Shown piece after piece: positions 54,900 to 63,504 of a stretch of 64,000 nt of DNA. The notes under the pieces are model-generated. The model was not told where the DNA came from. It saw nothing but the letters and a program-made list of their open reading frames with translations, and did no database searches. Position numbers and translations under genes: made by a program. The stretch spans positions 248,001 through 312,000 of the forward strand of contig NZ_BPFH01000003.1 of NCBI RefSeq assembly GCF_019655435.1. Reading direction: 5' to 3'. This DNA is from Jannaschia pagri. Lineage in GTDB: Bacteria > Pseudomonadota > Alphaproteobacteria > Rhodobacterales > Rhodobacteraceae. The stretch's first letter is position 1, and each line of letters opens with the position of its first letter.

Positions 54900-55768
54900 C
54901 GGCCCGCCATCCAGGAGACGGAGGCGTGCCGCTTGGTGTAGAACTCGCCCATCAACCCGATCAAGATCAGGATCAACGACAGGATCAGGGGGTACGTCCA
55001 ACTGGTGTAATGCGGGTTGTAGTTCACAAAGGTGAAGCCGCGCGACTGGTCGATTGTGTGAAACAGCGGGTTCCAAGAAAAGTACCCGAGCCAGGCGCTG
55101 GGCAGGGAGTTGGCCACAAACATCTTGCCCGAGAACACCATGTTTGCGCGGGAATAGATCGTGTTGGCGATCTGCACGAAGTTGGGAAACCAGGGTTTGA
55201 GGGCGAGAAACACAAGCCCGATGCCGATGCCTGCCAACCAGGACAGCAGGAACATCCCAAAGGCTTGAACGGGGTCCTGGATGATGACGGGGTGCCAGGC
55301 GACGTGGACGGCAAACAACACCACGACGAGCGAAAGGGTTTGTAGGTACAGCGCTGACAGGGCCGAGGCCGCGATGGCCACCGCCGTGTTCATCGGGGCG
55401 TGCTTCATCATCGGCGAGGCTGGCCCTTCGGACCCGAGAACGGCGCCGATGGTCTTAACATGCGTCAGGAACAGGAAAATCCCGGACATTAGATACAGCA
55501 GGAAATCCCCTCGGATCGCGCTGCCCCGCATGCCAAGCAGGGCGAACAACGCGAAGAAGGCCGCGAGAAAAACGACCGTCTGCAAGATGTTCATGGCCAG
55601 CGCCAAGAGCGCATTCCCGTGACCCTTGCGGGCCTGCCGAACTGTCGCGTGGAACACGAGTTCGGCCAAAGTGAAGGCGTTGCTGACCGCGCTTTGACGC
55701 TTTTCCACCCGAAACACGCTGTTTTTCCTTCCCGACTTGCCCGAACGGGTTGAGCTTACCATAAGCAT
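54896..55768 (-). CDS. ABC-2 type polysaccharide/polyol exporter permease
   Basis: A 290-residue membrane protein with about six hydrophobic segments. Its C-terminal part (YFSWNPLFHTIDQSRGFTFV) matches the ABC-2 permeases of capsule and teichoic-acid-type export (KpsM/TagG family). The N-terminus is a short basic cytoplasmic stretch. No ATPase gene is adjacent; the only export ATPase in the window is the fusion at 5.2 kb. It overlaps the downstream SH3 gene by 4 bp. An ATG at 55762 is an alternative start. It diverges from cysQ. Confidence 0.8.
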   Translation of the reverse strand: MLMVSSTRSGKSGRKNSVFRVEKRQSAVSNAFTLAELVFHATVRQARKGHGNALLALAMNILQTVVFLAAFFALFALLGMRGSAIRGDFLLYLMSGIFLFLTHVKTIGAVLGSEGPASPMMKHAPMNTAVAIAASALSALYLQTLSLVVVLFAVHVAWHPVIIQDPVQAFGMFLLSWLAGIGIGLVFLALKPWFPNFVQIANTIYSRANMVFSGKMFVANSLPSAWLGYFSWNPLFHTIDQSRGFTFVNYNPHYTSWTYPLILSLILILIGLMGEFYTKRHASVSWMAGR

Positions 55769-55838
55769 CCGTGACCGCGAAGCGGCCGCCTGTTGTTCGG
55801 CGGTGCTACACTTAAGACCTTAAAGGATTGTCCTACTC

Positions 55839-56636
55839 ATGGAATTTGACCGAATGATGGAGGTGCTGCGGCGCCTTTCCCTAGAGGCCGGTGATAAAAT
55901 CATGGAGATCTATGGCGAGGACGATTTCGACGTTCGGGCCAAATCCGACGACAGTCCGGTCACCGCCGCCGACGAAGCCGCCGATGCGATCATCAGCGCC
56001 GGCTTGGCCGCGGCCTTTCCCGAGGCGACGGTCGTGACCGAAGAACAGGCGGACAGCCATGATCTGGAGTCGGCGTCCTTCTTCATCGTCGATCCGTTGG
56101 ATGGCACCAAGGAATTCGTAAAGCGGCGCGGGGATTTTACGGTCAACATCGCTTGGGTTGAAGAAGGCGTTCCGCTGCGTGGGGTGGTCTACGCGCCGGC
56201 GCGCGGTCGTTTGTTCTGGACTCAGGCCGATGGCACCACGGTCGAAGAGGCGGCGCCTTTTGCCAAAGACGCGGTTGGCGACCTGACGCGATTGTCGGTC
56301 TCTGACCCGGACAACGCGGCGCTGCGGGTGGTCGCGTCAAAGTCCCACCGGGATGAGGCCACGGACGCGTATATTTCAAAGTATGCGACCTCCGACATGA
56401 AATCGGCGGGATCGTCGCTTAAGTTTTGTTTGGTCGCCACCGGCGAGGCGGATTTGTATCCCCGCCTCGGACGGACCATGGAATGGGATACCGCTGCTGG
56501 GGATGCGGTTCTGCGCGGTGCGGGCGGACAGGTGGTTCGGTTCGATGACCATACCCCGCTGCAATACGGCAAACCTGGGTACGAGAACCCTTACTTTATC
56601 GCCTTTGCCGAAGGCGTCACATTGCAACAGGCCTAA
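55839..56636 (+). CDS. cysQ: 3'(2'),5'-bisphosphate nucleotidase CysQ
   Basis: A 265-residue lithium-sensitive phosphatase of the inositol-monophosphatase fold. VVTEEQ, DPLDGTKEF (about 85-93) and EWDTAAGDAVL are the metal-binding motifs, and the last is typical of CysQ. It hydrolyses 3'-phosphoadenosine 5'-phosphate (PAP), the by-product of PAPS-dependent sulfotransferases and of PAPS reduction. Its position between a polysaccharide permease and a sulfotransferase-containing glycan cluster fits a role in supporting sulfation. Confidence 0.93.
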   Translation: MEFDRMMEVLRRLSLEAGDKIMEIYGEDDFDVRAKSDDSPVTAADEAADAIISAGLAAAFPEATVVTEEQADSHDLESASFFIVDPLDGTKEFVKRRGDFTVNIAWVEEGVPLRGVVYAPARGRLFWTQADGTTVEEAAPFAKDAVGDLTRLSVSDPDNAALRVVASKSHRDEATDAYISKYATSDMKSAGSSLKFCLVATGEADLYPRLGRTMEWDTAAGDAVLRGAGGQVVRFDDHTPLQYGKPGYENPYFIAFAEGVTLQQA

Positions 56637-56654
56637 CAGGCAAGGGTTTGCCTG
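56637..56654 (+). terminator. cysQ: Hairpin directly after cysQ
   Basis: CAGGCAA and TTGCCTG form a perfect 7-bp stem with a 4-nt loop that begins at the first base after the cysQ stop. No T-tract follows. It could mark the end of the cysQ transcript or stabilise the mRNA. Confidence 0.4.
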
Positions 56655-56707
56655 ACCTATGGGCAAGGACTTTCAAGGCCAGGGCTTTTGTGCCAGAGGC
56701 CCGTTAG

Positions 56708-56774
56708 GCACACATTTGCCCTAAAAGTGTGCTACAACAACACTACGGGGGCACCGGACGGTCAGATCGTCCGG
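56708..56774 (+). promoter_or_regulatory. galU: galU upstream region with inverted repeat and leader hairpin
   Basis: GCACAC (56708-56713) and GTGTGC (56727-56732) form an inverted repeat separated by 13 bp, a possible operator. Further down, CCGGACG (56754-56760) and CGTCCGG (56768-56774) form a 7-bp hairpin with a 7-nt loop, 23 bp before the galU ATG, which would sit in the mRNA leader. Confidence 0.35.
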
Positions 56775-56797
56775 CTTGGAGAAGAGAAGGATTTCTG

Positions 56798-57691
56798 ATG
56801 AGCAAGCCAGTTACAAAGGCTATTTTTCCCGTCGCTGGTTTGGGTACGCGGTTCTTGCCGGCGACGAAATCGGTTCCCAAAGAAATCATGACCCTCGTGG
56901 ATCGGCCCCTGATCCAATACGCCATCGACGAAGCCCGCGCTGCCGGCATCAAAGAGTTTATCTTTGTCACGGCCCGGGGCAAGTCCGCCCTGGAGGACTA
57001 CTTCGACCATTCGCCGGAGTTGGAGCGGACCCTGGAAGCCAAGGGCAAGGACGACCTCCTGGCGGAGTTGAAGCATACCTATATGGACTCCGGCCAAATC
57101 GCCTACATCCGTCAGCATCGCGCGATGGGGCTGGGGCATGCTGTCTGGTGTGCCCGTCGTCTCATTGGGGATGAGCCCTTTGCCGTGATCCTGCCCGATG
57201 ATGTCATCGCGGCAGAGACGCCCTGCCTGGAACAGATGGTCAATGCCCATGCAAAGACCGGCGGCAGCGTCGTTGCCGCGATGGAGGTGTCGGCGGAAAA
57301 GACATCGTCCTACGGCATCTTGGATGTGGATCCTGCCGTGGGCGACACGCTCAAGGTCAAAGGTATGGTGGAAAAACCCGCTGCTGGAACCGCGCCGTCG
57401 AACCTGGCTGTGATCGGCCGCTACATCCTGAGCCCACGGGTCATGCAGCATCTCAACGATATCAAGTCCGGTGCGGGTGGTGAGATCCAGCTGACCGACG
57501 CCATCGCCAAGGAGATCGAGGACGGCGACGATGTCCACGGCTTCCGCTTTAAGGGTCAGCGTTACGACTGCGGATCCAAGGCCGGATTCCTGCAGGCCAC
57601 CGTGGCCTTTGGCATGGCGCGCGACGACCTGCGCGAGGAGTTGGTGGAGTTCCTGTCCGACATCACTTCGATCCCGACGGCGGCCCAGTAA
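56798..57691 (+). CDS. galU: UTP-glucose-1-phosphate uridylyltransferase
   Basis: A 297-residue enzyme making UDP-glucose from UTP and glucose-1-phosphate. AIFPVAGLGTRFLPATKSVP carries the nucleotide-binding signature GLGTRFLP (14-21), followed by KEI; VDRPLIQYAIDEA is also typical. The ATG at 56798 starts the conserved MSKPVTKAIFPVAG; the ribosome-binding site is GAGAAGG. It provides the substrate of Ugd at 16 kb and heads a run of glycan genes; the next start is 10 bp after its stop. Confidence 0.96.
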   Translation: MSKPVTKAIFPVAGLGTRFLPATKSVPKEIMTLVDRPLIQYAIDEARAAGIKEFIFVTARGKSALEDYFDHSPELERTLEAKGKDDLLAELKHTYMDSGQIAYIRQHRAMGLGHAVWCARRLIGDEPFAVILPDDVIAAETPCLEQMVNAHAKTGGSVVAAMEVSAEKTSSYGILDVDPAVGDTLKVKGMVEKPAAGTAPSNLAVIGRYILSPRVMQHLNDIKSGAGGEIQLTDAIAKEIEDGDDVHGFRFKGQRYDCGSKAGFLQATVAFGMARDDLREELVEFLSDITSIPTAAQ

Positions 57692-57701
57692 CACGGGCAC
57701 C

Positions 57702-58724
57702 ATGGGCACAGGCGACGATCTGTGGACGGCCTATAAGCTTCGATGGAGACGGCGCCGCCTCTTGGCGCGGTCCCTGCGCAAACGGCGCCAGATTACATGC
57801 CGCGTGGATCGGACCGACCTGATTGCGCCAGGGGCGATCCTGGCGTTTGCGACCGTCCGGAACGAAGGGCTCCGCCTCCCCCACTTCTTCGACCATCATC
57901 GCACACTGGGCGTCGATCATTTCCTGGTGGTCGACAACGCCAGCGACGATGGCAGCGCCGATTGGCTGGCCGCGCAGCCGGATGTGTCGCTCTGGTCCAC
58001 GCCAGACAGCTACAAGCGATCCCGCTTCGGCATCGACTGGCTGACGGTGCTGATGCGGCGGTACGGTCATGGGCACTGGTGCCTGACGTTGGACGCCGAT
58101 GAACTGTTCGTCTACGCCCATCACACCACGCGGACCCTGAAGGCGCTGACAGATTGGTTGTCGTGGCAAGGGCGCGACAGCATGGGCGCGTTGATGCTGG
58201 ATCTCTATCCGCGCGGCGCGCTCGGCGAGGCAAAGCATCACCCGCACCAAGATCCGGTCGACACCCTGCCCTACTTCGATGCGGGCAACTATGTGATCAC
58301 GCGCCAAGCCAAATTGCAGAACCTCTGGATCCAGGGGGGCGTGCGAGCGCGCTGCTTTTTCGCGCCCGAGCCGCGCCGCGCCCCCACCCTATCCAAGGTC
58401 CCGCTTATCCGGTGGCACCGCAGCTACGCCTATGTCACCTCAACCCACTCCGCCCTGCCCCGCCGCTTGAACCACGTCTACGACACCAACGGCGGAGAGG
58501 CGCCTTCGGGGGTTTTGCTTCACACGAAGTTCCTTCCCAACATCATCAGCAAATCGTCTGAGGAAAAGACGCGCAGGCAGCATTTCGAGAACTCGGATCT
58601 CTACCAGGGGTACTACGACGCTCTGATCGGTGACCCCGTTTTGTGGTGCGAGCAATCGACTCGATATCAAGGCTGGCAACAGCTTGAGGGGCTCGGCCTG
58701 ATGTCACGTGGCGGGTGGGCGTAA
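57702..58724 (+). CDS. Glycosyltransferase family 2 protein (first of a tandem pair)
   Basis: A 340-residue protein with a basic N-terminus (RWRRRRLLARSLRKRRQ) and a GT-A-like domain: AFATVRNEGLRLPHFFDHHR, HFLVVDNASDDGSADWL, and LTLDADELFVY with the DxD motif. This is the bacterial GT2 subgroup that resembles Glyco_tranf_2_4/GT92-like transferases. The NLWIQGGVRARCFF segment is shared with the next gene, its paralogue. No membrane segment, so it acts in the cytoplasm. The sugar is unknown. It follows galU by 10 bp. Confidence 0.85.
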   Translation: MGTGDDLWTAYKLRWRRRRLLARSLRKRRQITCRVDRTDLIAPGAILAFATVRNEGLRLPHFFDHHRTLGVDHFLVVDNASDDGSADWLAAQPDVSLWSTPDSYKRSRFGIDWLTVLMRRYGHGHWCLTLDADELFVYAHHTTRTLKALTDWLSWQGRDSMGALMLDLYPRGALGEAKHHPHQDPVDTLPYFDAGNYVITRQAKLQNLWIQGGVRARCFFAPEPRRAPTLSKVPLIRWHRSYAYVTSTHSALPRRLNHVYDTNGGEAPSGVLLHTKFLPNIISKSSEEKTRRQHFENSDLYQGYYDALIGDPVLWCEQSTRYQGWQQLEGLGLMSRGGWA

Positions 58725-58835
58725 CCGAGCGTCAAGGCTTTTCTGGAACAAAGCCCCAAGATGGCCTTAATTGCTGAATAGGTGGAAACAATACAGGGGG
58801 CCGTCCGGGCGCCCCAGTTGAAGGTTTGGGGTGCC

Positions 58836-59846
58836 ATGGGGCTTTTGTCCTCCTATCGGATGCGCTTGCGTCGCAAGCGGTGGCGCGCACGGGCCTATCT
58901 CCGGCGGCGAGAATTGACCTGCGTGGAAAACCGCACCGGCCAAATCGCCAAGCCCGATCTTTTGCTGTTTTGCACCGTGCGCAATGAACGCACGCGGTTG
59001 CCCTATTTCTTCGACTACTATCGGCGGCTGGGCATCAACCACTTCCTCTTTGTCGACAACGGCAGCGAAGACGGCACGCGGGAATATCTGGCGCGCCAAC
59101 CGGACGCGTCGGTTTGGACGACCACGGCCAGCTACAACCGGTCGGCTTTCGGTGTCGATTGGCTCAACTGGTTGCAACGGCAATATGGCGCGCGCCACTG
59201 GTGCCTGACCGTCGATGTGGATGAGTTCTTCGTCTATCCCTTCTGCGACACGCGCCCCCTGCGGGCGCTGACCGATTGGTTGGATGCCAGCCAGATCCGG
59301 TCGTTTGGCGCCATGCTGCTGGACATGTATCCCAAAGGCCCGATCGCGCGGCATACCTATGTCGAGGGGCAGAACCCCTTCGAGATCGCCGCTTGGTTCG
59401 ACAGCGGCAATTACGTCATCGAGAAGAACCCTGGCTTGGGCAATCTCTGGATTCAGGGCGGTGTACGGGCGCGCAAGTTCTTTGCCGACCGTCCGTATCA
59501 AGCTCCGGCCCTCAATAAGATCCCCCTGGTGAAATGGACGTCCGATTATGTCTACGTCAGTTCCACCCATGCGTTGCTGCCCCGGGGGTTGAACCAGGTC
59601 TATGATGTCGATGGCGGTGAGAAAGCCACGGGCGTTTTGCTGCACGCCAAGTTCCTGAACATGTTCGTGGACCGGGCCGAGGAAGAGGCGGCGCGCGGCG
59701 AACACTACCGCGCGGGCGACGAGTATAAGACCTATGCCGATGAATTGGACCCCCGCGCCAACCTCTGGTGCAAATGGTCGGAACGCTACATCAACTGGCG
59801 TCAGCTCGAGATTCTGGGCCTGATCTCCAAGGGGAATTGGGCATGA
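58836..59846 (+). CDS. Glycosyltransferase family 2 protein (second of a tandem pair)
   Basis: A 336-residue paralogue of the preceding gene over its whole length: FCTVRNERTRLPYFFDYYRR, HFLFVDNGSEDGTREYL, LTVDVDEFFVY and NLWIQGGVRARKFF align directly. The ATG at 58836 matches the start of the paralogue; a GTG at 58782 would add 18 residues that have no counterpart. Its stop overlaps the next gene by 4 bp (ATGA). It probably transfers a sugar from a nucleotide donor onto the same glycan as its partner. Confidence 0.85.
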   Translation: MGLLSSYRMRLRRKRWRARAYLRRRELTCVENRTGQIAKPDLLLFCTVRNERTRLPYFFDYYRRLGINHFLFVDNGSEDGTREYLARQPDASVWTTTASYNRSAFGVDWLNWLQRQYGARHWCLTVDVDEFFVYPFCDTRPLRALTDWLDASQIRSFGAMLLDMYPKGPIARHTYVEGQNPFEIAAWFDSGNYVIEKNPGLGNLWIQGGVRARKFFADRPYQAPALNKIPLVKWTSDYVYVSSTHALLPRGLNQVYDVDGGEKATGVLLHAKFLNMFVDRAEEEAARGEHYRAGDEYKTYADELDPRANLWCKWSERYINWRQLEILGLISKGNWA

Positions 59847-61522
59847 CGCTAGGCTTCGTCATGTTGGTCCATACGGCCTTTGATCGGGCCGAGCAGGTGG
59901 CGCAGTATTGGTCCAATGCCGGCTGTCCCGTCATCATCCACGTGGATGGCAAGGTCACGCAAAAGGTGTTTCGCGCCTTTAAGGCCCGCTTCGACGGCAA
60001 CCGGCTGGTGCGGTTTTCAAAGCGGGTGCGCGTGGAATGGGGCACCTGGTCCTTGGTCGAAGCGACGCAATTGGCCACCACGCGGATGCTGGATAACTTC
60101 CCGGACGTGCGGCACGTCTACTTGGCGTCAGGCTCCTGCCTGCCGCTGCGTCCCGTCGGTGAGTTGCAGGAGTACCTGTTCGCCAACCCCGAGACGGACT
60201 TCATCGAAAGCGTGACCATCCAAGAGGTGACTTGGACAGTCGATGGGTTAGAGGCGGAACGCTTCACCTTGAGGTTCCCATTTTCCTGGCGGAAACGGCG
60301 TAAACTGTTCGACCGCTACACGGAGTTGCAGCGCAAGCTGGGGGTTCGTCGCAAACTGCCCGAAGGCCTGTCGCCCCATCTGGGCAGCCAGTGGTGGTGC
60401 CTTACCCGCGACACGTTAGAGGCAATTCTGAAGGCGCCGGATCGGATCGCCATGGACCGCTACTTTCAACGGGTATGGATTCCGGACGAAAGCTATTTTC
60501 AGTCCCTAACCCGCCGCTACGCGCGCCGTATCGAAAGTCGCTCCCTGACGCTGGCCAAGTTCGATACCCAGGGCAAACCCCACATCTTTTACGATGATCA
60601 CGTGCAGCTGCTGGAACGGTCCGATTGCTTCGTCGCGCGCAAGATTTGGCCCCAGGCTGATGCGCTTTACGGGACCTTCCTTGACCCCGACCGTCCAGCC
60701 AAACGCGTGGCGGAGCCGAATCCAGGCAAGATTGATCGTGTCTTTGCCCGCGCCAATGACCGGCGAGGGGACGGACGCCAAGGTTTGTACAACCAAGGCC
60801 GGTTTCCTGCGCCTGGCTTCCAGGGGCCAGTGACTTGCGCGCGCTACAACGTCTTTAGCGGCTTTGCGGATCTCTTCGAGACCTTCGACCTCTGGCTCGC
60901 CCGGCGGATTGGGGGGCGCGTCCATGGGCGCCTCTATCACCCAGATCGGGCGGAGTTCGCCGGAGAGGAGCGCGTTCTGAACGGCTGTCTGAGCGATAGC
61001 GCCACATTGCGCGACTACCGACCGCAGCAGTTTCTAACCAACCTTTTGTGGTCCACACGGGGCGAACGTCAGACCTTTTTCTACGGTCCCGGCGATACCC
61101 CTGAGGTTGCGCAGTTCATGGCGCGCGATCCCAATGCGACGATCTGTGTGATTTCGGGGGCCTGGGCCATTCCGTTGCACCTGTCACAGCGTCCCATGGA
61201 TGAGATCCGGTCCGAAGCGGCCCGGCTGCAACGGGCGGAATTGGCGTTTCTCAAGGCGTTGAACGATGTCGGTGTGACGGCTCGGGTCCACCAATGGACG
61301 CTGGCCGATTTCGTGGTGCAACCGATGGAAAAGCTTCAGAACATCGTCGATGAAATCACGGGACCGGGTCCCCGGCGGTTGACGGATATCCCGCCCATGC
61401 CAGACCTGTCCGCCTTTCCGGAGTTTCTTCAGCGGCTGCGCAACGAAGGGGTGAAACCGGTGGTGATGGGTGATTTCGCGGCCACACCGCTGCCCCAGGG
61501 ACGTCGGCGCCATGGCCGCTAA
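59843..61522 (+). CDS. Core-2/I-branching (GT14)-like transferase with extra C-terminal domain
   Basis: A 559-residue protein. Residues about 1-290 resemble the Core-2/I-branching beta-1,6-N-acetylglucosaminyltransferase family: MLVHTAFDRAEQV, VIIHVDGKV, FIESVTIQEVTW and GSQWWCLTRDTLEAIL. Residues about 300-559 form a second domain (FFYGPGDTPEV, ICVISGAWAIPLHL) that I believe is a DUF found mainly in Rhodobacterales (DUF5928-like); its role is unknown. It is coupled by ATGA to the upstream transferase and overlaps the downstream sulfotransferase by 11 bp, so all act in one pathway. Confidence 0.83.
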   Translation: MTLGFVMLVHTAFDRAEQVAQYWSNAGCPVIIHVDGKVTQKVFRAFKARFDGNRLVRFSKRVRVEWGTWSLVEATQLATTRMLDNFPDVRHVYLASGSCLPLRPVGELQEYLFANPETDFIESVTIQEVTWTVDGLEAERFTLRFPFSWRKRRKLFDRYTELQRKLGVRRKLPEGLSPHLGSQWWCLTRDTLEAILKAPDRIAMDRYFQRVWIPDESYFQSLTRRYARRIESRSLTLAKFDTQGKPHIFYDDHVQLLERSDCFVARKIWPQADALYGTFLDPDRPAKRVAEPNPGKIDRVFARANDRRGDGRQGLYNQGRFPAPGFQGPVTCARYNVFSGFADLFETFDLWLARRIGGRVHGRLYHPDRAEFAGEERVLNGCLSDSATLRDYRPQQFLTNLLWSTRGERQTFFYGPGDTPEVAQFMARDPNATICVISGAWAIPLHLSQRPMDEIRSEAARLQRAELAFLKALNDVGVTARVHQWTLADFVVQPMEKLQNIVDEITGPGPRRLTDIPPMPDLSAFPEFLQRLRNEGVKPVVMGDFAATPLPQGRRRHGR

Positions 61523-62915
61523 GTTCGATGCCTTTGTGGTCTTCGCTGAGATGCGGACCGGCTCCAACCACCTGGAGGAGTCGCTCAACAGCCTGTCAGA
61601 CGTGACCAGCTACGGTGAGATTTTCAATCCGGTGTTTCTGGGCGCGCACAACCGCGAGTCCTTGTTCGGGATCGACATGGCCGCGCGTGAGGTGGATCCC
61701 CTGCCCCTGCTGTCCGCGCTTCGGCACAACACCGAGGGGTTGCCGGGCTTTCGGTTCTTCCACGACCATGATCCCCGCGTTGTCGATACCATCCTAGAGG
61801 ATGCGCGCACGGCCAAGATCATCCTGACGCGCAATCCCCTCGACAGCTACATCAGCCTCGCCATTGCCCGTCAAACGGGGCAATGGCGTCTGACCAACCC
61901 AAAGATGGCCAAAGCGGGCAAAGCGTATTTCGATGGTGCGGAGTTCGACGGGGAGCTTGCCCGCCAACGGGCCTTTCGGGACCGCATTCAGGAGGCCCTG
62001 CAACGCACGGGGCAGGCGGCGTTCTGGTTGGCCTATGAGCAGATCGGAGACTTGAACGTCCTCAACGGCTTGGCGGCCTTTCTGGGATCCCAGGATCGGT
62101 TGAAGGCTGTCCCCGGCAAACTGAAAAAGCAAAACCCCGGCGATCCGGAGGAAAAGGTCGACAACCCGGAAGAGATGCGCGCCCACCTGGCCGGTCTCGA
62201 TCCGTTCCTTCTGTCCCGGTCCACCAATCTGGAGCCACCCCGTGGCCCAGAGGTGCCCAGCATGATGGCGGCGGCCCAGAGCCCCCTCCTGTATCTGCCG
62301 ATTCCCGGTGGGCCGACAGCCGCTGTGCGGGCCTGGCTGACGGCGCTGGACGGAGCGGCGCCGACCGATGGGATGCGCCAACGCGATCTGCGGCCGTGGA
62401 TGCGCAAGGCGAAGGATTTTGTCAGTTTCGCGGTGGTGCGTCATCCGTTGGTCCGGGCCCACGGCGCATGGCAGAGGGTTCTGTCCGACAAAGGGCCAGA
62501 GGCGAATGCGCTGCGCCGGATACTCTCGAACCAACATGGCGTGACAATCCCCGAGGTGCCCGACCCGGATCTGCATGCGCAGGGCTTTTTGGGGTTCCTG
62601 ACCTTTCTCAAGGCGAACCTGAGTGGGGGATCAGCCCTGCCCGTCACGCCGGAGCGTGCCAGTCAATCCGCGATCCTGAGCGGTATGGCTCAGGCCGTCC
62701 TGCCCCAACGGCTAATCCGCGAGTTCGATGCGCCGGGTGACTTGGCGCGTCTGGCCGATTTCTGTGGACGGGCGGCGCCGGAGTTGGATTTGACCTGCGC
62801 GGAGGCGACGCCTTCCCTTGCCGAGATTTACACCGACGCCCACGACGACGCGGCCATTGCCGCCTATCGTCGGGATTTCCTGCAGTTCGGCTTTCGCAGA
62901 TGGAAGAACAGCTAG
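61512..62915 (+). CDS. Two-module sulfotransferase-like protein (Stf0/NodH-like plus second module)
   Basis: A 467-residue protein. The N-terminal module (about 1-245) has FAEMRTGSNHLEESL (10-24), the PAPS loop of Stf0/NodH-type sulfotransferases, and ILTRNPLDSYISLAIARQTG (about 104-123) as the 3'-phosphate element. The C-terminal module (about 255-467) has YLPIPGGPTAAVRAWL and FAVVRHPLVRAHGAWQRVL, which recall the carbohydrate sulfotransferase family 2, but its first loop lacks the usual Lys-Thr core. It may be a catalytic plus a non-catalytic pair. It overlaps the upstream GT14-like gene by 11 bp. Substrate inferred to be the product of that cluster. Confidence 0.8.
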   Translation: MAAKFDAFVVFAEMRTGSNHLEESLNSLSDVTSYGEIFNPVFLGAHNRESLFGIDMAAREVDPLPLLSALRHNTEGLPGFRFFHDHDPRVVDTILEDARTAKIILTRNPLDSYISLAIARQTGQWRLTNPKMAKAGKAYFDGAEFDGELARQRAFRDRIQEALQRTGQAAFWLAYEQIGDLNVLNGLAAFLGSQDRLKAVPGKLKKQNPGDPEEKVDNPEEMRAHLAGLDPFLLSRSTNLEPPRGPEVPSMMAAAQSPLLYLPIPGGPTAAVRAWLTALDGAAPTDGMRQRDLRPWMRKAKDFVSFAVVRHPLVRAHGAWQRVLSDKGPEANALRRILSNQHGVTIPEVPDPDLHAQGFLGFLTFLKANLSGGSALPVTPERASQSAILSGMAQAVLPQRLIREFDAPGDLARLADFCGRAAPELDLTCAEATPSLAEIYTDAHDDAAIAAYRRDFLQFGFRRWKNS

Positions 62916-63003
62916 GGCGCGCAGATTCCGAATACGACCTGTTGCCCAGAGCCATCAGATCGGATCCGGTCCAAAAGGGCACCTTCGGCCCTTGGTCCCA
63001 CCC

Positions 63004-63468
63004 TTAAGCGGCTTGGTTCGCTTCCATTTCTGTCAGCACCGTATGCAGGATCGCCGGATCGCTGTTGGCCCGCAGCTTGGCGCAAATGCCACTGTCTCGC
63101 AGGGTGCGAGACACCAGGGCCAGCGCCTTCAGATGCGCCACGCCCGCGCCTTCCGGGGCGAAAAGCGCAAAGATCAGATCGACGGGTTTGCGATCCATGG
63201 CGTCGAAGTCCAGGGGCGTTTCCAACCGCAGGAAGACGCCATGGACGGCCTCTAGCCCATCGAGCCGCGCGTGGGGCAGGGCGACACCGTCGCCCACGCC
63301 CGTCGGTCCAAGGGATTCGCGGTCTTGCAAAGCAGTGAAGGCGTCAGCCTGGTCCAAACCGTAGACGTCGTGCGCAATATCACCCAGATCACAAAACAGC
63401 CGTTTCTTGCTGCTGATCTTCGGCAATACCCTCACGGCCCCGGGGGCCAGGATGTCGTTCAACTGCAT
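63004..63468 (-). CDS. ptsN: PTS IIA-like nitrogen regulatory protein PtsN
   Basis: A 154-residue EIIA-Ntr protein, the last acceptor of the nitrogen phosphotransferase system, regulating potassium, nitrogen and surface functions. The phosphorylated His is H66 in GVALPHARL; ALQDRESLGPTGVGDG precedes it. It lies downstream of hpf on the minus strand, the common ptsN-hpf pairing in proteobacteria. Confidence 0.95.
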   Translation of the reverse strand: MQLNDILAPGAVRVLPKISSKKRLFCDLGDIAHDVYGLDQADAFTALQDRESLGPTGVGDGVALPHARLDGLEAVHGVFLRLETPLDFDAMDRKPVDLIFALFAPEGAGVAHLKALALVSRTLRDSGICAKLRANSDPAILHTVLTEMEANQAA

Positions 63469-63504
63469 TCGCTCGATCCTCGCTCCGCCTTTGTGGCGGA
63501 TGTC

